Shown in pieces: positions 1 to 9,930 of a stretch of 64,000 nt of DNA (position 1 is its first letter; every line of letters begins with the position of its first letter). The notes under the pieces are model-generated. The model made no database searches, was not told where the DNA came from, and saw only the letters and a program-made list of their open reading frames with translations. The position numbers were made by a program, and so were the translations under genes. Source of the DNA: Dongshaea marina (GTDB taxonomy: Bacteria; Pseudomonadota; Gammaproteobacteria; Enterobacterales; Aeromonadaceae). Location: the NCBI RefSeq assembly GCF_003072645.1, contig NZ_CP028897.1, positions 4,379,501-4,443,500 of the forward strand. The letters run 5' to 3'.

Positions 1-225
1 GCCAAAGCCTTTAGCGGCCCGGGAGCGGATCCAGCACTCGGTATAGCGCGCCTCGTCAAGCCATCCCTGAGTGATGCAATATTCGATGGCTGACGAAGCA
101 ATTTCGGCGCAAAAACCTCGCTGAGCAAGCTTGAGCTTAAGCTCCTGGCGGCAGTGCTCCCGATAACTAAGCAGATTCAGCGATGCTGCGATCGCCTGCT
201 TCAATACATCGGAACTCTCTGCCAT
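1..225 (-). CDS. recX: RecX, regulator of RecA (C-terminal part beyond the window edge)
   Basis: The first 75 codons of RecX are present and the frame stays open to base 1, so the gene is cut by the window edge. The ATG (223-225) lies five bases after the recA stop, the usual recA-recX arrangement. The visible protein begins MAESSDVLKQ and shows the RecX helical pattern, including SYREHCRQELKLKL, a first helical repeat rich in charged residues, and the AIEYCITQGWLDEARYTE stretch. RecX binds RecA filaments and limits their extension. Being directly downstream, it is probably co-transcribed with recA and so DNA-damage inducible, mostly by read-through. Function is inferred from sequence pattern plus position. 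Confidence 0.88.
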   Translation of the reverse strand, partial: MAESSDVLKQAIAASLNLLSYREHCRQELKLKLAQRGFCAEIASSAIEYCITQGWLDEARYTECWIRSRAAKGFG

Positions 226-230
226 CGGCT

Positions 231-1298
231 TTACAGGGCGGCCTGATCCTGAGAACTCAGAGATGACATCTCAACCTCAGCACCTTCGCTCGCCGCTCCT
301 TCACTCATCTCAGTAGTCAGCAGCAGCTGACGCAGCTTAGTTTCGATCTCCTGAGCTATGGCACTGTTCTCTTTAAGATACTTGATAGAGTTCGCCTTAC
401 CCTGGCCTATCTTATCGCCGTTGTAGCTATACCAGGCGCCGGACTTATCGACAATCTTGTTCTTGACCCCAAGGTCGATGAGCTCACCCTCTTTGGAGAT
501 CCCTGCGCCATAGAGGATCTGGAACTCCGCCTGCTTGAATGGCGGTGCCACCTTGTTTTTGACCACCTTCACCCGGGTCTCGTTACCTACAACCTCATCA
601 CCCTCTTTGACGGCACCGGTGCGACGGATATCCAGGCGAACGGAGGAGTAGAACTTCAGGGCGTTACCACCCGTGGTGGTCTCAGGGTTACCAAACATCA
701 CACCGATCTTCATCCGGATCTGGTTGATGAAGATACACAGACAGTTGGCACTCTTGATGTTGGCGGTGAGCTTTCGCAGCGCCTGGGACATCAGACGCGC
801 CTGCAGGCCCATGTGAGAGTCACCCATCTCACCCTCGATCTCCGCTTTTGGCGTCAGCGCGGCCACCGAGTCGACAATGATCACATCGACTGCCCCGGAG
901 CGAACCAGCATGTCGCAGATCTCAAGAGCCTGCTCACCTGTATCCGGCTGAGAAACCAGCAGTTCATCAACATTAACCCCCAGCTTACCGGCATAGACAG
1001 GATCCAGGGCATGCTCAGCATCGACAAAAGCACAGGTTTTACCTACGCGCTGCGCTTCCGCAATCACCTGCAAGGTCAGAGTTGTCTTACCCGAAGATTC
1101 GGGACCAAAGATCTCGACAACCCTACCGCAGGGAAGCCCACCAACACCCAGGGCCACATCGATAGCCAGAGAGCCGGTCGAGATGGTTTCAACATCCAGA
1201 GCCTTTGAATCACCCAGGCGCATGATAGAGCCTTTGCCAAACTGCTTTTCGATCTGGCCGAGGGCCGCAGCCAGTGCCTTTTGTTTATTCTGATCCAT
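231..1298 (-). CDS. recA: RecA recombinase
   Basis: This 355-residue protein is full-length RecA, the strand-exchange ATPase that also activates LexA self-cleavage. The Walker A motif GPESSGKTT is near residue 66, and the Walker B region reads [12 protein letters not shown] near 140. The L2-loop region contains [17 protein letters not shown]. The C-terminus is acidic and Ser/Glu-rich, as usual. The ATG at 1296-1298 has a GGAG ribosome site six bases upstream. An SOS-controlled promoter lies directly upstream and recX follows five bases downstream. Nothing unusual is seen in the reading frame. Confidence 0.99.
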   Translation of the reverse strand: MDQNKQKALAAALGQIEKQFGKGSIMRLGDSKALDVETISTGSLAIDVALGVGGLPCGRVVEIFGPESSGKTTLTLQVIAEAQRVGKTCAFVDAEHALDPVYAGKLGVNVDELLVSQPDTGEQALEICDMLVRSGAVDVIIVDSVAALTPKAEIEGEMGDSHMGLQARLMSQALRKLTANIKSANCLCIFINQIRMKIGVMFGNPETTTGGNALKFYSSVRLDIRRTGAVKEGDEVVGNETRVKVVKNKVAPPFKQAEFQILYGAGISKEGELIDLGVKNKIVDKSGAWYSYNGDKIGQGKANSIKYLKENSAIAQEIETKLRQLLLTTEMSEGAASEGAEVEMSSLSSQDQAAL

Positions 1299-1335
1299 GC
1301 ATCACTCCAAACTTAAAATCGTTTTTACTGCTGTA

Positions 1336-1363
1336 AGTATACTGTTTATTTATACAGTATCAA
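1336..1363 (-). promoter_or_regulatory. recA promoter with LexA (SOS) box
   Basis: A perfect LexA-type operator TACTGTTTATTTATACAGTA spans 1340-1359 and contains the required CTGT-N8-ACAG core. Read on the minus strand, TTGATA (1358-1363) and TATACT (1336-1341) are separated by 16 bases and form a sigma-70 promoter with the LexA box between the two hexamers. LexA binding would therefore block polymerase directly. The pncC stop codon (1360-1362) falls inside the -35 hexamer, so the two genes are packed without spare sequence. Confidence 0.95.
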
Positions 1364-1872
1364 GTTTCAAAGCCAATCCCTTCGAGCTGCTCATTGAGGC
1401 CCTCGAGGGCATAAAGCACCGCCTGCTCACGAACCGAGGCGCGATCGCCCTCAAAGTGGCAACATTCACTCCACCACTCATTATCCGGTGCTATATACCA
1501 GCTAAACCAGACCGTCCCCACCGGCTTTTCTGTGCTACCGCCATCGGGGCCGGCAATACCACTGATCGCCACAGCCACATCGGCCTGTGAATTCTCAACC
1601 GCCCCCCGGCTCATCTGCTGCACCACGGCATCACTGACCGCCCCATGCTCAAGGATTAATGGTTCCGCCACCCCAAGCATCTGCTGCTTGGACTCATTGC
1701 TATAGGTCACAAAGCCACACTCAAACCATTGTGAACTCCCAGCAATCGATGTGAGCGCATGAGCAACACCACCTCCGGTGCAAGACTCCGCGGTTGCCAT
1801 CCTGAGGCCTCTGGCACTCAGTAAACGACCGGTAATATAGGCGGTCTGCTGCAGAACCTGCTCCATCGGCAA
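1360..1872 (-). CDS. pncC: Nicotinamide-nucleotide amidase (CinA C-terminal family)
   Basis: This 170-residue protein is the stand-alone CinA C-terminal domain, PncC. It deamidates nicotinamide mononucleotide to nicotinate mononucleotide in the pyridine nucleotide salvage cycle. Family motifs visible are ATAESCTGGGVAHALT near residues 26-41 with the catalytic serine in the ESCTGG segment, SNESKQQMLGV near 58, and AISGIAGPDGG near 102. The gene sits directly upstream of recA on the same strand, as in Escherichia coli, and its stop overlaps the recA promoter. Some recA transcripts may start from pncC. The N-terminal CinA (MoaB-like) domain is absent, which is normal for this form. Confidence 0.95.
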   Translation of the reverse strand: MPMEQVLQQTAYITGRLLSARGLRMATAESCTGGGVAHALTSIAGSSQWFECGFVTYSNESKQQMLGVAEPLILEHGAVSDAVVQQMSRGAVENSQADVAVAISGIAGPDGGSTEKPVGTVWFSWYIAPDNEWWSECCHFEGDRASVREQAVLYALEGLNEQLEGIGFET

Positions 1873-2085
1873 TCTCCTTGATCCGTGTTGATTGTGGCGA
1901 TTCTACCCTGTTGTGTGGATCCTCACCAGATACAGAGTTCACCAGCCAGCCAGTTCCTCCCGGATATATGCAAGAAAAATTAACATATCTGACAGATTTA
2001 ATCGTTAACCACCCTCTAAGAAATTGGCTAATATTTATCCGTAACGATTTATATCTCATTTCATTGAATCAATAGGAGCAAGGAT

Positions 2086-2487
2086 ATGACCATTGATAAA
2101 GCAAGAGTCCAGCAGATTTTTCAAAACCTCGAAACAGGCGATGCCGATGCATTTTTCTCCCATGTCAGCCCGGACGTTGACTGGACCGTGATGGGAACCC
2201 ATCCGCTGGCGGGCCACTACCGCACGCTGGATGCATTTCGCAAAAGTACCTTTGAGCGACTCACTCCCTGTCTGACTCAGCCGATCCAACTGGTGCTGCA
2301 ACATATTTTCGTTGAAGGAAATACCGCCATTGTCGAGCTCCTCGCAACATCAAAATCACGTGCTGGATGGGACTTTGACAACCACTACTGCTGGATCGTC
2401 ACCTTTGCCGATCACACCATTGTTGAAGTTCGGGCTTATCTGGATTCTGCCATGGTCGCCAAACTAATCACCGAACACGAGGCATAA
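2086..2487 (+). CDS. SnoaL-like (NTF2-fold) protein
   Basis: The 133-residue product has the pattern of the SnoaL/ketosteroid-isomerase-like NTF2 superfamily: an N-terminal helix (ARVQQIFQNLETGDADAFFSHV), the VDWTVMGTHPLAGHY segment typical of these folds, and later strands with WDFDNHYCWIVTF. It has no signal peptide or membrane segment and is probably cytoplasmic. Members bind or isomerise small hydrophobic molecules or are uncharacterised, so the substrate cannot be given. The ATG follows an AGGAGCAAGGAT ribosome site. It is a single gene, with pncC divergent upstream and a MITE-like element starting four bases after its stop. Confidence 0.85.
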   Translation: MTIDKARVQQIFQNLETGDADAFFSHVSPDVDWTVMGTHPLAGHYRTLDAFRKSTFERLTPCLTQPIQLVLQHIFVEGNTAIVELLATSKSRAGWDFDNHYCWIVTFADHTIVEVRAYLDSAMVAKLITEHEA

Positions 2488-2490
2488 GGC

Positions 2491-2758
2491 TAGGCTCTGT
2501 TGACGTTTCAATTTTGAACCTGTTGCCCCTGAAAGTGCTCTGCTCGCGACGCGAATCACGCGGTTTAGTTGCTCTAAATAAGTGATGAGCAACAATGAAC
2601 AGGGCTTTTTCAGGCGCAACACGAAGGGCCGTGGTTATTTTTCCACCCAACTACGTTATCAGATGCTCATGTAGAACAACTACACCACACATCTTTTGCC
2701 TTGCTGGTTGAAAAAATGACCAACTGCAGAACCAAATCTGAAACGTCAACAGAGCCTA
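2491..2758. mobile_element. MITE-like element with 20-bp perfect terminal inverted repeats
   Basis: TAGGCTCTGTTGACGTTTCA at 2491-2510 is repeated exactly in inverse orientation at 2739-2758, enclosing a 268-bp unit. Because the outermost bases are TA on both sides, the structure also fits 18-bp repeats flanked by a TA target duplication. The interior has no complete transposase. A 60-codon minus-strand frame across the left end could be a transposase remnant, but I cannot assign a family. The element fills most of the gap between the SnoaL-like gene and acnB and could affect acnB transcription. Confidence 0.85.
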
Positions 2759-2837
2759 AAGATCCGATAGCTCTTACAGCGAGATGTTCAGATTAAGTAA
2801 CATCCATTTTAAATTAACGTTAAACCCTATATACTTC

Positions 2838-2884
2838 CCGGGTTATTTCGGAGTTCATTCATAACCCGGAGCAGGATCCGGGTT
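2838..2884 (+). promoter_or_regulatory. acnB leader with two mutually exclusive hairpins
   Basis: Three related segments lie just before the acnB ribosome site. CCGGGTTAT (2838-2846) can pair with ATAACCCGG (2861-2869), and AACCCGG (2863-2869) can alternatively pair with CCGGGTT (2878-2884). The middle arm is shared, so only one hairpin can form at a time. The second ends eight bases before the AAAGGAG ribosome site (2892-2898). The layout resembles a switchable leader, although no U-tract terminator is present, so any effect would be on translation or stability. Confidence 0.5.
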
Positions 2885-2904
2885 CTGTCGTAAAGGAGTA
2901 GATC

Positions 2905-5483
2905 GTGCTTGAAGCCTACCGTAAACATGTAGCGGAGCGAGCCGCACAGGGGATCGTTGCCCAACCTCTCAATGCCGGACAGGTCGCAGAATTAATCAAT
3001 CTCATCAAACAGCCCCCGGCGGGAGAAGAGGAATTTCTTCTTGAGCTACTCAGTGAACGCATTCCTCCGGGAGTTGATGAAGCTGCCTACATTAAAGCAG
3101 GCTTTTTGACTGCAATCGCCAACGCAGAGGTGAGCTCGCCTATTCTGAGTGCAGAGCGTGCCGTCGAACTGTTAGGCACCATGCAGGGGGGTACAACATA
3201 GAGCCCCTGATTAAGCTGCTGGACAACCCAACTCTTGCTGCAACCGCCGCGAAGCAACTTTCATCCACCCTGCTGATGTTTGATGCATTCCATGACGTGG
3301 CAGAAAAGGCCAAATCAGGAAATGCTTACGCGCAGCAGATCCTCCAGTCCTGGGCCGATGGCCAGTGGTTCACCGATCGTCCCGAGGTGCCTGAAAAGAT
3401 CACAGTCACCGTATTCAAGGTTCCAGGCGAAACCAACACTGATGATCTTTCCCCGGCCCAGGATGCCTGGTCTCGCCCGGATATTCCGCTGCATGCCCTA
3501 GCGATGCTCAAGAACCCAAGACCCGGGCTGGATGGCAACCCCCTGGAAGTCATTGAGCAGCTCAAAACCAAGGGTTACCCGGTTGCCTATGTGGGCGATG
3601 TTGTCGGTACCGGATCCTCACGTAAATCTGCCACCAACTCAGTGCTCTGGCATATGGGGGATGCGATCCCTCATGTGCCGAACAAGAAGGCCGGCGGCTA
3701 TGTACTGGGGGGCAAAATAGCTCCTATCTTCTTTAACACCATGGAAGATGCGGGCGCCCTGCCAATTGAGTGTGATGTCAGTGCACTCAAGATGGGAGAT
3801 GTCATCGATATCTATCCCTACCAGGGGCTTATCAAGGATCACAACAGTGGCAGCACCATTAGTGAGTTTGAGCTTAAAACCGATGTGCTGCTCGACGAGG
3901 TTCGGGCCGGTGGTCGGATCCCACTGATTATCGGTCGGGGCCTGACCGATAAGGCCCGTGAAACCCTGGGACTGGAGCAGGATAATCTGTTCAAACGTCC
4001 CGCCGCGGTTGCCGCATCCGATAAGGGATTCACTCTGGCACAGAAAATGGTAGGCCGCGCCTGTGGCGTCGAGGGGATCCGTCCCGGCCAGTATTGTGAA
4101 CCCAAGATGACCACGGTCGGCTCTCAGGATACCACGGGCCCGATGACCCGGGATGAGCTCAAAGATCTGGCCTGTCTTGGCTTTAGTGCCGATCTGGTGA
4201 TGCAATCGTTCTGTCACACCGCAGCCTACCCTAAGCCGGTGGATGTTCAGACCCATCACACCCTGCCTGATTTCATCAAAAACCGCGGTGGTGTGTCACT
4301 GCGCCCCGGAGATGGTGTTATTCACTCCTGGCTGAACCGGATGCTGCTACCGGATACCGTGGGAACCGGGGGGGACTCCCACACCCGCTTCCCACTTGGG
4401 ATCTCCTTCCCGGCGGGCTCTGGATTGGTCGCCTTTGCTGCAGCAACTGGGGTGATGCCACTGGATATGCCGGAATCTATCCTGGTACGTTTTAAAGGCA
4501 AGATGCAGCCCGGTATCACCCTGCGCGATCTGGTGCATGCGATTCCCTACGCCGCGATTCAAAAAGGTCTGCTAACCGTCGAAAAAGAGGGGAAAAAGAA
4601 TGCTTTCTCCGGGCGGGTCATTGAGATCGAGGGGCTGTCCGATCTTAAAGTCGAGCAGGCCTTTGAACTTGCCGATGCTACTGCCGAGCGCTCGGCGGCC
4701 GGTTGTACCATCAAGCTGGATGAAGCTCCGGTCATCGAATATCTCAAATCCAATGTGGTGATGCTCAAATGGATGATCGCCGAAGGTTATGGCGATCGCC
4801 GCACCATTGAGCGGCGTATTGAGGCGATGGAGGCCTGGCTGGCCAAGCCTGAGCTCCTGTCTGCCGATGCCAACGCCGAGTATGTCGAAGTGCTGGAGAT
4901 CGATCTCAGCGAGATCAAACAGCCGATTCTGTGTGCGCCAAACGACCCGGATGATGCCAAGTTGCTGTCCGACGTTGCCGGTGAAACCATAGATGAGGTG
5001 TTTATCGGCTCCTGCATGACCAATATCGGGCACTTTCGCGCGGCGGGTAAACTGCTGGAGCGCTTTGAGGGCCAGCTACCGGGCCGTTTGTGGCTGGCAC
5101 CGCCAACCAAGATGGATCAGGCGCAGCTCACCGAAGAGGGCTACTACAGCACCTTCGGTAAGGCGGGGGCTCGCATCGAGATCCCGGGTTGCTCTTTGTG
5201 TATGGGGAACCAGGCGCGGGTGGCCGATGGTGCTACCGTGGTCTCGACCTCGACCCGCAACTTCCCGAACCGTTTGGGGACCGGGGCCAATGTCTACCTT
5301 GCCTCGGCTGAGCTTGCCGCGGTTGCGGCCATCTTGGGGCGCCTGCCGACCCCGGCCGAGTATCAGGACTATGCCCACCATATCGATATGGTCGCCGCAG
5401 ACACCTATCGCTACCTCAATTTCAATGAGCTTCCAAGCTATACCGAAATTGCCGATGAGGTAATAGTGCAAAAACCGGCATAA
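2905..5483 (+). CDS. acnB: Aconitate hydratase B (frameshifted at 3186-3191)
   Basis: AcnB is the main TCA-cycle aconitase and interconverts citrate and isocitrate; it also acts as 2-methylisocitrate dehydratase. The start is GTG at 2905, with AAAGGAG six bases before it. Residues 1-95 ([16 protein letters not shown]) form the N-terminal HEAT-like domain. The frame then breaks at a run of six G; seven would give [14 protein letters not shown] and join the 3' part seamlessly, for about 859 residues, the family length. The [4Fe-4S] cysteines are in [11 protein letters not shown] and [11 protein letters not shown]. Every other motif is intact, so I treat the break as a probable sequencing error. 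It is followed by a strong terminator. Confidence 0.95.
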
Positions 5484-5491
5484 GCGCCCAC

Positions 5492-5523
5492 AAAAAGAGC
5501 CCCATAAGGGGCTCTTTTTTTAT
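5492..5523 (+). terminator. acnB rho-independent terminator
   Basis: AGAGCCCC (5496-5503) pairs with GGGGCTCT (5508-5515) around an ATAA loop and is followed by a run of T. The A-run before the stem lets it work in both directions, also serving the convergent glycerate kinase gene. Confidence 0.93.
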
Positions 5524-5541
5524 ATATCCCAGGCTAGCGGG

Positions 5542-6681
5542 CTATCTCTCGATACGAATCATCAGGGTCGCGGCTATGTTGCGCGCGGTTAGCTCAATAT
5601 TCTGTGCCGCCAGCTCCAATGCCTCGGGCAGGCTGCAGGCACTATTGACCACGGAAAATACCGCATCCAGACCATGCTGATGCACCACGCCACAATCGGG
5701 GCTCAGGCAACCCGCTATCCCGATCACCGGCTTACCCTGCTCCCTGGCGACTCGCGCAATGCCGACGGGGGTCTTACCATGAACGCTCTGGCTATCGATC
5801 CGCCCCTCGCCGGTGATCACCAGATCTGCATCCATGAGTGCATCCCTGAACTTCAGCGCATCCATCACGATCTCGATACCCGGCCTAAGCTCTGCGGCCA
5901 GGCAACCTAACAGCGCCGCTCCCATGCCTCCGGCGGCGCCGGCTCCGGCGCAGTGCAACACTTGGTTGCCGGTGCACTCCTGAATACAGGAGGCGTAATG
6001 GGCCAGGTGACGATCAAGCTGCTCGACCATCTCGGGAGTCGCCCCTTTTTGCGGACCAAAAACTGCCGAGGCGCCCTTGGGGCCACACAGGGGATTATCC
6101 ACGTCACAGGCTATCTGCAATGAAACCTCAGACAACCGGGGATCCAGTCCCTGCAGCTTTATCCGGTCAAGCTCGGCCAGTCCAGCACCGCCGGGGGCGA
6201 TCCTTTGGCCCTCTTTGGTGAGAAGTTCGGCCCCTAAAGCCTGTAGCATTCCGGCGCCACCATCATTGGTAGCACTGCCACCTATGCCAAGAATAATTTT
6301 TTGCACTCCATGATCCAGTGCCCGGAGGATCAGCTCACCGGTTCCAAAACTGCTGGTTTGAAGCGGGTTTCGCTGCCTGGGTTCAACCAGATGCAAGCCG
6401 GAAGCTGCCGCCATCTCAATCACCGCCGTCTCACCATCGCCGAGCACCCCGAAAAAGCCCTCAACCGGCTGACCCAGCGGATCTCTGACCCAAGCCTTGA
6501 TGAGCTGGCCCGAGGTCGCATCGATCATCGACTGTACGGTTCCCTCCCCTCCATCGGCCATCGGTAGCTTAAGATAGCTTACCTCGGGCAATACCTGGCG
6601 AAATCCCTTTTCGATGGCATCACAGACCCCCATCGCAGACAAGCTCTCCTTATAGGAATCGGGCGCGATTACAATCTTCAT
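5542..6681 (-). CDS. garK: Glycerate 2-kinase (GarK/GlxK family)
   Basis: The protein phosphorylates D-glycerate with ATP, feeding glycerate into lower glycolysis. It starts MKIVIAPDSYKESLSA, the family's N-terminal signature, so I place the start at 6681. A TAAGGAG ribosome site precedes it, and 12 codons of extra upstream frame are left out. Other family blocks are MADGGEGTVQ, IGGSATNDGGAGMLQALG and TGEGRIDSQSVHGKTPVG. The 379-residue length is typical. It lies 10 bp after the permease gene and downstream of a CdaR-type regulator, suggesting an operon for glycerate or a sugar diacid that yields glycerate. Choice between garK and glxK symbols is arbitrary from sequence. Confidence 0.93.
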   Translation of the reverse strand: MKIVIAPDSYKESLSAMGVCDAIEKGFRQVLPEVSYLKLPMADGGEGTVQSMIDATSGQLIKAWVRDPLGQPVEGFFGVLGDGETAVIEMAAASGLHLVEPRQRNPLQTSSFGTGELILRALDHGVQKIILGIGGSATNDGGAGMLQALGAELLTKEGQRIAPGGAGLAELDRIKLQGLDPRLSEVSLQIACDVDNPLCGPKGASAVFGPQKGATPEMVEQLDRHLAHYASCIQECTGNQVLHCAGAGAAGGMGAALLGCLAAELRPGIEIVMDALKFRDALMDADLVITGEGRIDSQSVHGKTPVGIARVAREQGKPVIGIAGCLSPDCGVVHQHGLDAVFSVVNSACSLPEALELAAQNIELTARNIAATLMIRIER

Positions 6682-6691
6682 CAAAATCTCC

Positions 6692-7956
6692 TTAGATAAA
6701 CCAGCCAAATACGCCAAAGATCAAGGTCGACACTATGGTCATGATCAATCCCACCGCCGACTCATAGGGCATCAATTTGAGCCGCTCTTTAACCCCCATG
6801 GAGACGCTCCCTCCCGAGGAGTGGAAAAAGCTACCATGGGGCATATGGTCAAAAACAGTTGCCCCGGCATGGATCATCGCCGCACTGGCCAGGGCCGGAA
6901 CCCCCATAGAGAACAGGGTATGGCTAAATACGTTAGATGCCACGACGGTACCGGCCGTGGTTGAAGCCGTAGCCAAAGACATCAGCATTCCGCTAAAGGG
7001 AGCCAGCAGGTAGGCAGGTAATCCGGTGGATGTCAGCCCGTTAATCAGCAGATCCTTGAGGCCCGAGTTGGCGATGATCCCAGCCAGGGTGCCGGTTCCG
7101 AGCAGCATGATGGCAACCGGAGCCATCCGGCTTAACCCGGACACCGAGTACTCATTGAGGCTGGTCCAGCGGCGCATCACCAACACGCCCACCATTCCTC
7201 CCAGAGGCAGAGCAATCATGGGATCCACATTGATGCCGAACAGGGGGCGCAGCGCCAGCAGAATGATCGCCACCAGCGGCGCTGTGATAGAGCAGGCAAA
7301 GGAGGGAAGCTCACTGCGATCAACCTCAATCACCTCATGGGCAGCAACAAAGCTGCCACGGTTCACCAGCTTAGAGGCGATGAGGTAAGCGGCGAACATC
7401 CCGATGAGCCCCGGGATCACCCCGGCGGCCATCACTGAGGTCAGGGGAAGATGAAATGCATCGGCGGCTGCAATCGCATTGGGATTGGGCGACATGATGT
7501 TGCCCGCCTTGCCACCACCTATCATAGCCAGCAACACCGCGGTTTTTGAGATATTGGTACGCCTTGCGATCGCAAGACCTATGGGGGCTACCGTAATCAC
7601 CGAGACATCAACAAACACCCCAACTGCGGTAAGGATCATGGTCGCCAGCGCCAGGGCTAACAGGGCCCGGGTCTCACCCAGCTTACCCACTATGGTTTCT
7701 GCAATACTGGTCGCAGCCCCCGACTCAATCAAAACCCCGGCCAGCACACCGGCGGCCAAAATTCGCATTACGGCGGTGACTATGCCCTGAGCCCCGTGGA
7801 TCATCAACTCAACCGTATGCACCAGACCGGCGCCACCAATCAATCCGCCAATCAGGGCACCAATAATCATTCCATAGGCGGGGGGACTTTTCTAAGAATG
7901 AGAGCGATGGCAATGATAAGCGCCACAATCGCTCCAAGAGAGCTCACTTCAACCAT
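6692..7956 (-). CDS. GntP-family permease, probable glycerate/organic acid transporter (frameshifted at 7880-7885)
   Basis: The hydrophobic protein has about a dozen membrane segments and the GntP-family pattern, including GGGKAGNIMSPNPNAIAAADAF and HAGATVFDHMPHGSFFH. The ATG at 7954-7956 begins MVEVSSLGAIVALIIAIALI, a first membrane helix. After codon 25 the frame breaks at a run of six G on the plus strand; with seven the sequence reads KVPPAYGMIIGALIGG and gives 421 residues. The intact part alone would lack the first helix. Position between the regulator and glycerate kinase supports uptake of glycerate or a related hydroxy acid. The substrate is inferred from context only. Confidence 0.87.
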
Positions 7957-8079
7957 GATGACAACCTTGCTGAATAACTATTCGGGCATTATCCAAAAGC
8001 TTGCGGCAATAATCTTTATTCAATTTCACAAAAAATAACTGGCTGATTAGTTATTTATTGGAACAATTCACAATTAGAA

Positions 8080-9204
8080 TTAGATTTTAAGTGCCAGGTA
8101 GAGCTGCAGAAGATCATCTAACTGATTGAGATCCAATGCAGTTATCTGCTGTATCTGGTTCAGCCGATAGCGAAGGGTGTTGGGGTGAATATGCAGGGAT
8201 CGGGCGGCGTGATTGAGATCACAACTCTGATCTAAATAATGTTTCAGGGTTTTGCGCAGCTGCTTTTTGGGGTCCTGCTGCTGCAATTTTTGCAAAGGAG
8301 CCCTGAGCTGTTCGAGCTTCCAGGGGCTATAGCAGTGATCAAGCAATACAGCTAACCGATAGTCCTGGTAAAAATAGATCCGTTTTCCAGGATGCTTGAT
8401 CCGTCCAGCCCTCAGGGTCGCAGTGGCGGTCTGGTAGGATTGAGCCAGTCCCTGGACCCCGGGGAAATAGTGCCCCAGCGCGATATCGACCTCAAACTTG
8501 TGACGGGTTGCCCGCTCAATGAGCTCTTTTGCCTTTTTGCGCTCCAGCTCAACCTGCCATACTCCTTCATCGAGCTGGATCGGCTTTAACACTACGGCTT
8601 CCTGCAAGGAACTGATCGCCACCAGGTTGTGCCTCTCTGGATGCTCCAGTAGCTGCACCAGCTCGCGCAGCGAACCACTTGCCGCCTCCTCTGCCTCACG
8701 CAAAGAGACTATTGCAACCACCCGGGGAAGACTCAGATCGATTCCCAGATGGCGGGCCAGACTTTGCAGAGACTCGCTTCGGGAGGGTTCCTTGACCAGT
8801 TGCAGAATAAGCTCTTCACGATGGCGCCGGTCCCACTGGATCTCTTCGAGCAGGGCGGCCTGCTCTATGATGAGCTCAGCCGTCATCCGAACAAACTCAC
8901 CATAGCGGCGCACCGTCTCGGGAGCACCTGAGATCCCAACCACCCCCAGAAGCTGCTGGTGAAAAGCGATCGGCAGATTGATTCCGGGGCGAACCCCATG
9001 CAGCCGGTTTGCCATCGACTGATCGATCTCAACCACCCGGTTCTCAGCAAGGGCCAGTACCGCGCCCTCGTGGCGCTCACCTAAACGGGAAAGATCACCG
9101 GAGGCGATGATCTGACCCTGGGCATCCATCACGTTCACCGACTCATCGACGATCTGCATCGAACGCTCAACGATCTGCCTGGCAATTCGATGATCGAGCT
9201 GCAT
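8080..9204 (-). CDS. cdaR: CdaR-type sugar diacid/glycerate regulator
   Basis: This 374-residue transcription factor has the CdaR layout: an N-terminal sugar-diacid recognition domain (LDHRIARQIVERSMQIVDES, then DSLSRLGERHEGA-like segment and GVRPGINLPI), a central GGDEF-like region, and a C-terminal PucR-type helix-turn-helix with SLHIHPNTLRYRLNQIQ. In Escherichia coli CdaR activates garPLRK, garD and gudPXD. Here it precedes a GntP-type permease and a glycerate kinase on the same strand, so the likely role is effector-dependent activation of those genes. A 123-bp AT-rich gap before the permease probably holds their promoter. The ribosome site is weak. Confidence 0.9.
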   Translation of the reverse strand: MQLDHRIARQIVERSMQIVDESVNVMDAQGQIIASGDLSRLGERHEGAVLALAENRVVEIDQSMANRLHGVRPGINLPIAFHQQLLGVVGISGAPETVRRYGEFVRMTAELIIEQAALLEEIQWDRRHREELILQLVKEPSRSESLQSLARHLGIDLSLPRVVAIVSLREAEEAASGSLRELVQLLEHPERHNLVAISSLQEAVVLKPIQLDEGVWQVELERKKAKELIERATRHKFEVDIALGHYFPGVQGLAQSYQTATATLRAGRIKHPGKRIYFYQDYRLAVLLDHCYSPWKLEQLRAPLQKLQQQDPKKQLRKTLKHYLDQSCDLNHAARSLHIHPNTLRYRLNQIQQITALDLNQLDDLLQLYLALKI

Positions 9205-9216
9205 GACTAAAAAGGT

Positions 9217-9687
9217 CTAGAGGGTGAACTCAAACAACGCCAAAACCGAGCGATACAGCTCTTCGGTCTTAGAGGCGGACAGAGGGGTTATAAAGATGGT
9301 GTCATCACCGGCAATGGTTCCCAGGATCCCCTCGGCCTTGCCAAGAGAATCAAGCAGGCGGGCGATCAGCTGCGCCGCACCCGGACTGGTATGAATCACC
9401 ACCATGGCACCGTTGTGGTCAATATCGGTCACCAGGCTTTTGAGTTGACTGGTGGGGGTTGGTACCCCGAGCTCGACCGGCAGGCAATACACCATCTCCA
9501 TCCGGGTATTACGGGTCCGGACCGCACCGAACTTGCTGAGCATCCGTGAGACCTTGGACTGGTTGATATGGTCAAATCCCATCTCTTTGAGGGCATCGAC
9601 TATTTCTTGTTGAGAGCCAAAACGCTCCTCTTTAAGCAGCGCCTTAAACGCCTTATGCAGTTTTTCCTGTTTTTCAGTGTTTTTCAT
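9217..9687 (-). CDS. argR: Arginine repressor ArgR (housekeeping copy)
   Basis: This is the canonical hexameric arginine repressor. From the second in-frame ATG (9687), with AAGG about ten bases upstream, it is 156 residues and aligns closely with Escherichia coli Arg[20 protein letters not shown], then the winged-helix recognition segment [17 protein letters not shown], and the C-terminal core with [20 protein letters not shown] and the arginine-binding [10 protein letters not shown]. The upstream ATG (9696) has no room for a ribosome site. It ends 12 bp before cdaR, and mutS is divergent. A second, divergent ArgR lies at 46715-47215 beside the arginine deiminase genes. Confidence 0.97.
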   Translation of the reverse strand: MKNTEKQEKLHKAFKALLKEERFGSQQEIVDALKEMGFDHINQSKVSRMLSKFGAVRTRNTRMEMVYCLPVELGVPTPTSQLKSLVTDIDHNGAMVVIHTSPGAAQLIARLLDSLGKAEGILGTIAGDDTIFITPLSASKTEELYRSVLALFEFTL

Positions 9688-9930
9688 TATCTTCATGCCT
9701 TAGTCATGCGCACCGATATTCTCCTATCTTGCTTTCCCCTTTGCAACCAACTCCCCTGAGCTTCTCAGGCTAAATCACAATAAAAGTTGCTCTATCAATC
9801 AGTTGAAAAGTTGCACCCTGAGCAAGGCTCCGAATACGGGCCAAATCATGCTAAAATCAGCGCCAATTTTACGCCTGTGATGCAGGTCGTTTGCATGTCG
9901 CACCCGCAATCCCATAGATATGAAGAGACA

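Noticed and set aside
1878-2075. 65-codon plus-strand frame between pncC and the SnoaL-like gene
   Set aside because: It overlaps the pncC promoter region, has no ribosome site and no recognisable motif.
9787-9930. 48-residue N-terminal extension of MutS
   Set aside because: The family start [17 protein letters not shown] is at 9931 with its own ribosome site; the extension is unlike any MutS.
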